From Campylobacterales bacterium (GTDB lineage: Bacteria > Campylobacterota > Campylobacteria > Campylobacterales > Sulfurovaceae): a stretch of 12,429 nt of DNA. The notes beneath the pieces are model-generated. The model searched no databases and was not told the origin of the DNA. It saw nothing but the letters and a program-made list of their open reading frames with translations. The translations under genes were made by a program, and so were the position numbers. How positions within the stretch are numbered: position 1 is the first letter of the stretch; each line of letters opens with the position of its first letter. Shown here piece after piece: positions 7,371 through 12,429 of the stretch. Where the stretch lies: assembly GCA_014763905.1 (NCBI GenBank), contig JACXUN010000042.1, positions 1-12,429 on the forward strand, written 5' to 3'.

Positions 7371-9796
7371 ATTAATGCCTCTTTGAGTACTTCACGAATA
7401 TCACTTACCGGTACGATTTTCAAGGCATTTTTTACCTCATCTGGAATATCTTCTAAATCCCTCTCATAATTCTTTTGTGGAATGAGTGCTTTGGTCACGC
7501 CCGCTTTATACGCCGCGATCAACTTCTCTTTGAGTCCGCCAATCGGTAAAACCCGTCCGGTCAATGTCAACTCACCCGTCATAGCAATTTCATTATCCAC
7601 TGCTTTATCGGCAAGGATTGAGGCGATCGCCGTTGCCATGGTGATACCGGCACTCGGCCCGTCTTTTGGCGTAGCTCCTGCCGGCACATGAAGATGCAGA
7701 TCATATCGCTTATAGACTTCACTGGCTTCAGCACTGGTTTCATTGGCATTCAATGGGATTTTATCAGTATCGATGACGATATCTCCCCCATCGATTAAAA
7801 TTTTAATGACCGAAAAAGCGATATGAGCCGACTCTTTCATCACGTCACCTAGGCTGCCGGTTAATTTGACATTCCCTTTGCCGTTAATTTTGATCGCTTC
7901 GACTTTCAGTACCTCACCACCTACCGCTGTCCATGCCAAACCGTTAACAACACCGACCAGAGGTTTTTCATCGATAATAGAGGCTTCAAAGACCTTTTTA
8001 TCGGCAAAATTTTTAAGGTTTTCACTATCAACCGCCACTTTTTCCAGTGATTCATTTTGCAGCAGTTTCGTGGCACTTTTTCGCATGAGTGTGGCGATCT
8101 TTCGGCGTAATCCCCGCACACCTGGTTCACGAGTGTATTCATCAATCAAAAGCCGCAGTGCCTCATCGGTAATCTCAAACTCTTCCGCTTTGAGAGCATG
8201 TTTTTTGAGCTCTTGTGGAATCAAATACTGTCTCGCGATCTCATACTTCTCATCAGGAGTATACGAACTGACATGGATAAACTCCATACGGTCACGCAAC
8301 GGTGCCGGAATACTGCCCAGCTCATTAGCGGTGGCAATAAAGATAACCCGGCTCAAATCGATATCAAAATTGAGATAGTAATCTCGATACTTGCTGTTTT
8401 GCTCCGGGTCTAATATCTCCAGCAGTGCCGCAGTAGGATCACCTCGATGGCTGCGTCCCACTTTATCAATCTCATCCAGTACAATCACCGGATCCATACT
8501 CTTGGCATCAATGAGACCTTGCACCAATCGCCCCGGCATCGCTCCCACATAGGTTCTCCGATGTCCACGCAGTTCATTAACATCTTCCAATCCACCCAGT
8601 GCAATTCGCACTAGCGGACGTGCCAAGGCATTGGCAATGGAGTTAGCCAAAGAGGTTTTTCCCACACCCGGAGGTCCGGCAAAACAGAGTATGGCTCCGC
8701 GATTATCTTCAATCGCTACCCCACGTCGTTCCGCCAATTCTCGAACTGAAAAAAATTCGACAATACGCTCTTTTGGCTTTTCTAATGAGAAATGATCGTT
8801 ATCTAACTCCACCTGCACATCATGCACACTCAACGCTTTGGAGGTGAAACTTCCAAACGGTATCTCAAAGACCCACTCCAGATAGGAGTGAATCTGATTG
8901 GCATCGGCACTGTCGGGATGCATACGGGAGAATCGGTCAATCTGTTTGGATATCTCTTTATAGATATCTTGACTAATGGATGGCTTAAGGGCATCTAATT
9001 TCTGCCTAAATTCAGCGATCTCCTCTTCCCGTTGGGCATCTACCCCCAACTCTTTATTGATCTCTTTGATCTGCTCTTTGAGGAAGTACTCTTTGTTAGT
9101 CTGCTCAATTTTACTGTGGACTTTGGAGCGGATCTCTTTTTGGACTTTTGCCGATTCGATTTGGGCAACGATAATATCCATCAACTGCATCAACCGCTCT
9201 TCCAAATCTCTCTCTTGATAAATATTATACGCTTCGGTTTTGGTAATTTTGAGCAATGAAGAGATCAAATCAGCTATTCGATAAGGCTCATCCGTTTCGG
9301 CAATAATTCGCAATAGGTCGCTAGGAATGGCATTATTGACTTTGGAGAGAATTTTTAGCTTCTCATTGAGAAGATCGATTAACGCTCTAATCCGTAAGAT
9401 ATCATACGCTTCATTTTCTAACAAATTAACGGTGGCACTCTGAAAAAGTAGCTTATCCTCTTCAATCTTGACATCCGAAACCAATGAAGCAATCTCGCCT
9501 CTTGCCAACCCTTGAAATAGAATCTTGACACGCCCGTCAGGAACATGCACTTTACGCATAATGGAACCGATAACTCCTACAGAGTGAAGATCGTTTTCTT
9601 CTCGTGATCCTTCTTTACCTTCCTTTGTAGTGGTCAAAAAGAGCAGAGAGTTTTTTTCCGTCGCATAGGTTGCTGCATCAATATCCTCACGTTTAGACAA
9701 AAAGAGCGGACTAATCATAAAAGGATAGATAAAAAGGCTATCCTCTACTATAATCGGCAACTCCGCCGGAAAGGGATCATAGTTACTTAATTGCAT
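7367..9796 (-). CDS. lon: ATP-dependent protease Lon (class A, LonA)
   Basis: Lon is a hexameric cytoplasmic AAA+ protease that unfolds and degrades damaged and short-lived regulatory proteins. The 809 residues have the normal LonA plan: N-terminal substrate-binding domain (about 10-200), a coiled-coil-like region (about 195-290, rich in E, K and Q), AAA+ module with Walker A GPPGVGKT (374-381) and Walker B VIVLDE (437-442), and the C-terminal peptidase with catalytic S715 in KDGPSAG and K756 in GGLKEK (Ser-Lys dyad). Length is typical. It follows bamD by 20 bases and is probably co-transcribed with it. A possible Shine-Dalgarno AAGGA (complement of 9809-9813) lies 12 bases before the ATG, further than usual, next to the bamD stop; no better start is seen. 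No CIRCE-type heat-shock operator is visible upstream. Confidence 0.98.
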   Translation of the reverse strand: MQLSNYDPFPAELPIIVEDSLFIYPFMISPLFLSKREDIDAATYATEKNSLLFLTTTKEGKEGSREENDLHSVGVIGSIMRKVHVPDGRVKILFQGLARGEIASLVSDVKIEEDKLLFQSATVNLLENEAYDILRIRALIDLLNEKLKILSKVNNAIPSDLLRIIAETDEPYRIADLISSLLKITKTEAYNIYQERDLEERLMQLMDIIVAQIESAKVQKEIRSKVHSKIEQTNKEYFLKEQIKEINKELGVDAQREEEIAEFRQKLDALKPSISQDIYKEISKQIDRFSRMHPDSADANQIHSYLEWVFEIPFGSFTSKALSVHDVQVELDNDHFSLEKPKERIVEFFSVRELAERRGVAIEDNRGAILCFAGPPGVGKTSLANSIANALARPLVRIALGGLEDVNELRGHRRTYVGAMPGRLVQGLIDAKSMDPVIVLDEIDKVGRSHRGDPTAALLEILDPEQNSKYRDYYLNFDIDLSRVIFIATANELGSIPAPLRDRMEFIHVSSYTPDEKYEIARQYLIPQELKKHALKAEEFEITDEALRLLIDEYTREPGVRGLRRKIATLMRKSATKLLQNESLEKVAVDSENLKNFADKKVFEASIIDEKPLVGVVNGLAWTAVGGEVLKVEAIKINGKGNVKLTGSLGDVMKESAHIAFSVIKILIDGGDIVIDTDKIPLNANETSAEASEVYKRYDLHLHVPAGATPKDGPSAGITMATAIASILADKAVDNEIAMTGELTLTGRVLPIGGLKEKLIAAYKAGVTKALIPQKNYERDLEDIPDEVKNALKIVPVSDIREVLKEALI

Positions 9797-9816
9797 TCTG
9801 TTATTGGGTCCTTTGA

Positions 9817-10467
9817 TTAATTAAAAATTCGTTCTAAAAAATTCTCTTTGGGTGCTTCGATATCAGTTGTGTTGAGTACCGAATTGGCGTTTTTGTCTCG
9901 GTAGATTTTGGATGCTTGATCTTTTCCTACCCGCTTATAGAGTCGAGAGATATTGTCATTGAGCATATATTGTGCCATATTGAGACGTACTTTCAGGGTA
10001 TCAACCACCGGACGATATCTGGAGTCTGGATAGGCTTTGATAAAGCTTTCAACTTCATTGAGGGTATCGATCATCAATTTTTGATCTCGGTTAATATCTT
10101 TCACTCCTAAAAAAGCCGCTTTGATTTTGAGAAATTTTGCCTGCTCGATTTGTGATCCCGATGCATATTTTTTGAGATACTCATCTAAGTAGTAGTCCGA
10201 CATGAGATACGATTCGTCTTGCATATGGGCTTGTGCCAATAATATGGTTGCCGTCGGTAGAAGCGGTGAACGCATATGTTCACTTTTTAATGAGATATAG
10301 TAGTTATCTGCTTTATCAAAATTGGAAGAGGCGATGTTTTTCACAATATTTTTATACCAGTAGATTGCCGGTTTGTCATACTCGGTTATGGCATCTTTAT
10401 TACTACACCCTACGGCAAAGATTGAGATGATCACAACCAACAGACACTTTTTATACTTTTGAAACAT
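9817..10467 (-). CDS. bamD: Outer membrane assembly lipoprotein BamD
   Basis: BamD is the essential lipoprotein of the BAM complex, which inserts beta-barrel proteins into the outer membrane; it sits on the periplasmic face and contacts BamA. The 216-residue protein begins with a lipoprotein signal peptide (charged MFQKYKK, hydrophobic 8-19) and a lipobox FAVGC with C21 as the lipidated cysteine. The remainder is helical with TPR-like repeats (for example 35-60, 72-100, 105-145), including the YPDSRYR segment (146-152) typical of BamD/ComL. Somewhat shorter than the E. coli protein (about 245). AGAAGG (complement of 10475-10480), seven bases upstream, supports the ATG. It sits before lon, and the lon-bamD pairing is also found in Campylobacter and Helicobacter as I recall it, which supports the identification. 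Confidence 0.88.
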   Translation of the reverse strand: MFQKYKKCLLVVIISIFAVGCSNKDAITEYDKPAIYWYKNIVKNIASSNFDKADNYYISLKSEHMRSPLLPTATILLAQAHMQDESYLMSDYYLDEYLKKYASGSQIEQAKFLKIKAAFLGVKDINRDQKLMIDTLNEVESFIKAYPDSRYRPVVDTLKVRLNMAQYMLNDNISRLYKRVGKDQASKIYRDKNANSVLNTTDIEAPKENFLERIFN

Positions 10468-10617
10468 AGATTAACCTTCTGAGCTGAGGGTAAATTAAGC
10501 AGCTAGTGGCTTACACCCGAAATTTAATGGATTATAATACCTCAAACTCCATTATATTTCGCTATAATCGCCTCAAATAGGTTAGACTTTACCCAAATTA
10601 ACTATCAAGGAGAGAAG
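10468..10617. promoter_or_regulatory. Divergent promoter region of bamD-lon and proC
   Basis: This 150-base gap must drive bamD leftward and proC rightward. ATTATAAT (10531-10538) is a perfect palindrome, so TATAAT reads on both strands there (10533-10538 plus, 10531-10536 minus). A second plus-strand TATAAT is at 10563-10568, exactly 30 bases on, and both are followed by similar CCTCAAA sequence. A third, minus-strand TATAAT is the complement of 10551-10556. No strong -35 is seen (CTTACA at 10510-10515 is a poor match). Closely placed -10 boxes without clear -35 boxes are usual for Campylobacterota. Confidence 0.55.
10607..10612 (+). promoter_or_regulatory. Ribosome binding site fixing a TTG start for proC
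   Basis: AAGGAG lies five bases before the TTG at 10618. There is no in-frame ATG nearby upstream, and the Rossmann motif begins only seven residues in, so TTG is the start. Confidence 0.8.
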
Positions 10618-11364
10618 TTGACACTTACAATTATTGGAGCCGGATCTATGGCAAAAGCGATAGCAGATGGGCTCAAAGAACAATATGATTTAGAATTTGT
10701 AGCTCGTGACACCTCCAAGTATGCATCACTACAAGAGGCATACCATGCCAAAATCTATCCGCTTGAAGGATTTGATATCACCGATAAGACAATTATATTA
10801 GCGGTCAAACCGTATGCTTTAGAGAGTGTGGGGAAACAGTTACAAGGCACCGCTGCGACGCTTTATTCGGTTCTTGCCGGTTCCACCATCGAATCTTTAC
10901 GTCATCATATTCCTACTCAAAACGTGGTACGCATTATGCCCAATGTCGCCGCCAAATTCGGAGCCTCGACCAGCGTGATGACCGGAGATGGCAGCAAACG
11001 CCAAGAGGCAGAAACCATCTTCTCTGCCATCGGAGAAACCTTCTGGGTCGATAGTGAAAAAGAGGTCGATATTGCCACCGCCATTGCCGGCTCTGGACCT
11101 GCCCTACTCACCCTCGTCGCTGAAGCGATGATGGACGGACTGGTCAAAGAGGGGATGAAGCGTGCTGATGCGATCGGCATTACCAATTCACTCTTCAAAG
11201 GATTCGCCCCGCTGATCGCCTCCAACCACCCTGCCGTAATCAAAGATTCGGTGATGAGTCCGGGAGGTACAACCGCCGCAGCCTATGCAGTACTGGAAGA
11301 GAGAGCCGTTCGGAGCAGTTTTATCAAGGCGGTGGGAGCTGCGTTTAAGGTGACGCAGAAATAG
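10618..11364 (+). CDS. proC: Pyrroline-5-carboxylate reductase
   Basis: ProC catalyses the last step of proline synthesis, the NAD(P)H-dependent reduction of 1-pyrroline-5-carboxylate to L-proline in the cytoplasm. The 248 residues contain the expected motifs: nucleotide-binding GAGSMA (7-12) in an N-terminal Rossmann fold, AVKP (62-65), RIMPN (105-109), and the C-terminal dimerisation and substrate region with AGSGPA (157-162) and DSVMSPGGTTA (210-220). It is slightly shorter than the usual 265-280, mostly in the N-terminal half, with no key motif missing. It starts at TTG, which may lower translation. It is divergent from bamD and appears to be a single-gene unit, ending before a convergent hemE. 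In C. jejuni, as I recall, fliW lies between bamD and proC; it is missing here. Confidence 0.96.
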   Translation: MTLTIIGAGSMAKAIADGLKEQYDLEFVARDTSKYASLQEAYHAKIYPLEGFDITDKTIILAVKPYALESVGKQLQGTAATLYSVLAGSTIESLRHHIPTQNVVRIMPNVAAKFGASTSVMTGDGSKRQEAETIFSAIGETFWVDSEKEVDIATAIAGSGPALLTLVAEAMMDGLVKEGMKRADAIGITNSLFKGFAPLIASNHPAVIKDSVMSPGGTTAAAYAVLEERAVRSSFIKAVGAAFKVTQK

Positions 11365-11520
11365 AAAAGGAAATACAGTTAGAGCTTAGATATAATTGAA
11401 AAAGGGTTTATTAGATGGAAGCGTTCAAATATGATTATCTCCCCCAATTATACCTATGATATCCCGTCGAACTCAGGTTTTTATATTTGTGACTCGACCC
11501 GTTTAATCCATCTTTTCTTT

Positions 11521-11544
11521 GTACCGTATCTCCCGATACGGTGC
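11521..11544. terminator. Strong hairpin in the proC-hemE convergent gap
   Basis: ACCGTATC (11523-11530) and GATACGGT (11535-11542) pair perfectly around a TCCC loop; a G-U and a G-C pair extend the stem outward to 10. It stands out as GC-richer than its surroundings. Its place between convergent genes suggests a bidirectional terminator. The plus strand has no U-run after it and the minus strand is A-rich after it, so this is not a textbook intrinsic terminator. Confidence 0.45.
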
Positions 11545-11573
11545 TTCCTATCAAGAAGAAGAGAAATTTTATT

Positions 11574-11595
11574 AAACTCAAATAAATTCGAGTTT
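11574..11595 (-). terminator. Candidate weak terminator after hemE
   Basis: On the minus strand, beginning 11 bases beyond the hemE stop codon, AAACTCGAA can pair with TTTGAGTTT (one G-U pair) around a TTTA loop. The following bases are AATAAAATTT, an imperfect U-containing tail. The stem pairs better on this strand than on the plus strand, which suits hemE. It is AT-rich and weak. Confidence 0.35.
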
Positions 11596-11606
11596 CCTAA
11601 AATTCA

Positions 11607-12428
11607 TTACCGACGAGAAAGCCGTTGACACTCAGCCACAAAATGTTTCGCATTTTCAACCGGAACATCCGGCAAAATCCCGTGACCGAGGTTAAAGATA
11701 TGTCGTCCTGCTTTCATCGTCTCAGCCAGTGAAGCGACACACTGTGTAGTCGCCTCTTTACTGTAGAGCCGGCATGGCTCCATATTGCCTTGGAGGACAT
11801 ATTTGTCTCCCAACTTCTCTTTGGCGAGTGCCATTGGGGTTCCCCAGTCGACACCAAACACGTCGAAGTTTCCGTAAACTAGTCCCTGTTCAATAAAGGC
11901 TGCAACTCCCTTAGGGAACATAATAATCGGGGTATCCGGATATTTGGCTTTGAGGTGATCGGCGATCTCTACCATATATTGCCAGCTAAATTCATTATAT
12001 TTGCTTGGTTCTATGGCTGCCGCCCAGCTATCAAAAATCTGTACCACATCAACACCGGCTTCGATCTGTTTTTCCATATAGAATTTGACTACTTCAGTCA
12101 CTTTTTTGAGGATATTGTGCAGCAGTTCAGGGTTGGAGTACATCATCTTTTTGCAGATATTATAGGTCTTGGTTCCCTGCCCTTCGATCATATAGGTTGC
12201 CAGTGTCCACGGAGCTCCGGTAAATCCGATGAGAGCCTTCTCATCACCCCGTTCATCTAATTGTTGTCGGAGAAGTTTGATCGTATCGTACACATAGGTC
12301 AGCTTATCGGCTGCTTCTTCACCGCCGATTAGTCGGTCTAAATCAGCTTGGGTTTCGATCGGATCATGAAAAACCGGACCTTTGTTCTTGACAAACTCCA
12401 GATCCATTCCCATCTCATCTGGGATAAC
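11607..12428 (-). CDS. hemE: Uroporphyrinogen decarboxylase, C-terminal part (5' end beyond the window)
   Basis: HemE decarboxylates the four acetate side chains of uroporphyrinogen III to give coproporphyrinogen III, in haem synthesis in the cytoplasm. The frame is open to the right edge: VIPDE precedes the first in-window ATG (12413), matching the family's interior, so that ATG is not the start. About 273 of the usual roughly 340 residues are present. Family landmarks are GFTGAPWTLATYMIEGQGTK (numbered from the window ATG, about 63-82), IFDSWAAAIEP, FPKGV, GVDWGTP, LQGNMEP and the C-terminal FNLGHGILPDVP. The DSWAAA stretch differs from the more common DSWAG. The N-terminal substrate-binding arginines and catalytic aspartate lie outside the window and cannot be checked. 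The TAA stop is at 11607-11609. Confidence 0.95.
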   Translation of the reverse strand, partial: VIPDEMGMDLEFVKNKGPVFHDPIETQADLDRLIGGEEAADKLTYVYDTIKLLRQQLDERGDEKALIGFTGAPWTLATYMIEGQGTKTYNICKKMMYSNPELLHNILKKVTEVVKFYMEKQIEAGVDVVQIFDSWAAAIEPSKYNEFSWQYMVEIADHLKAKYPDTPIIMFPKGVAAFIEQGLVYGNFDVFGVDWGTPMALAKEKLGDKYVLQGNMEPCRLYSKEATTQCVASLAETMKAGRHIFNLGHGILPDVPVENAKHFVAECQRLSRR

Positions 12429-12429
12429 C

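Larger units (their letters stand above)
11365..11606. other. Intergenic region between convergent proC and hemE
   Basis: The 242 bases hold no convincing protein gene. A TATAAT box at 11391-11396 is followed by AAAGGG (11401-11406) and a 14-codon frame (11415-11459, peptide MEAFKYDYLPQLYL). Next comes an imperfect hairpin (GTCGA 11466-11470 with TCGAC 11494-11498, plus inner TCA/TGA pairs), and then a strong hairpin at 11521-11544. The region could be a small transcription unit or simply the terminators of the two flanking genes. Confidence 0.45.

Noticed and set aside
7358-7371. The 14-mer TCAAATAGGTTAGA occurs here and again at 10573-10586 before proC
   Set aside because: A 14-base match between two AT-rich spacers is not surprising in 12 kb, and the second copy lacks the hairpin partner, so I see no common function.
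7866-8378. 170-codon open frame on the plus strand, antisense to lon
   Set aside because: It lies wholly inside the well-supported lon gene, has no ribosome binding site and encodes a Ser/Ile/Arg-rich product typical of a mirror frame.
9797-9816. Possible separate promoter for lon in the bamD-lon gap
   Set aside because: Only 20 bases are present, with no -10 box in the gap; co-transcription with bamD is simpler.
11431-11628. 65-codon plus-strand frame between proC and hemE
   Set aside because: No ribosome binding site, overlaps the hemE 3' end on the opposite strand, and spans the strong hairpin; the product has no recognisable pattern.
1-12429. CRISPR arrays, tRNA/rRNA genes, insertion sequences, prophage or integrase genes
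   Set aside because: No regular spaced repeats, tRNA-like cloverleaf, terminal inverted repeats or transposase/integrase motifs were seen; the non-coding gaps are too short to hide most of these.

Overview
The window looks like a chromosome fragment of a Campylobacterota (epsilonproteobacterial) bacterium, probably a free-living, sulfur-oxidiser-like lineage rather than an animal-associated Campylobacter or Helicobacter. Three things suggest this: the gene neighbourhood lon-bamD-proC, which in Campylobacter jejuni and Helicobacter pylori surrounds fliW (recalled, not looked up); moderately AT-rich DNA by eye, with promoters made of a good TATAAT-type -10 and little -35; and a large hybrid sensor kinase with a NIT-type periplasmic sensor. 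The phylum is fairly secure; the genus is not.

Layout. Positions 1-159 (minus) hold the 5' end of an unidentified gene that runs off the left edge and resembles the second half of a receiver domain. uvrC (197-1993, plus) is a complete nucleotide excision repair nuclease. After an AT-rich gap comes a tight four-gene signalling operon on the plus strand (2159-7348): a stand-alone Aer/CetB-like PAS protein, a protein with a C-terminal HPt domain and an HPt-like module lacking the histidine, a 1088-residue membrane NIT hybrid histidine kinase with one intact and two degenerate receivers, and a single-domain response regulator. A hairpin separates it from the convergent lon gene. On the minus strand bamD (9817-10467) and lon (7367-9796) form one unit. 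proC (10618-11364, plus, TTG start) is divergent from bamD. The 3' part of hemE (11607-12428, minus) closes the window, convergent with proC across a 242-base gap that holds two hairpins, a TATAAT box and a 14-codon reading frame.

How the genes work together. The signalling operon contains every part of a His-Asp-His-Asp phosphorelay: kinase H419, receiver D852, HPt H318 and response regulator D57. It contains no DNA-binding or enzymatic output domain. The likely inputs are a periplasmic small-molecule signal (NIT) and perhaps redox or energy state (PAS). The output is probably a protein-protein contact, as with CheY. This operon is the most interesting part of the window. uvrC, lon, bamD, proC and hemE are ordinary housekeeping genes for DNA repair, proteolysis, outer-membrane assembly, proline synthesis and haem synthesis. 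The absence of fliW between bamD and proC is a second useful clue.
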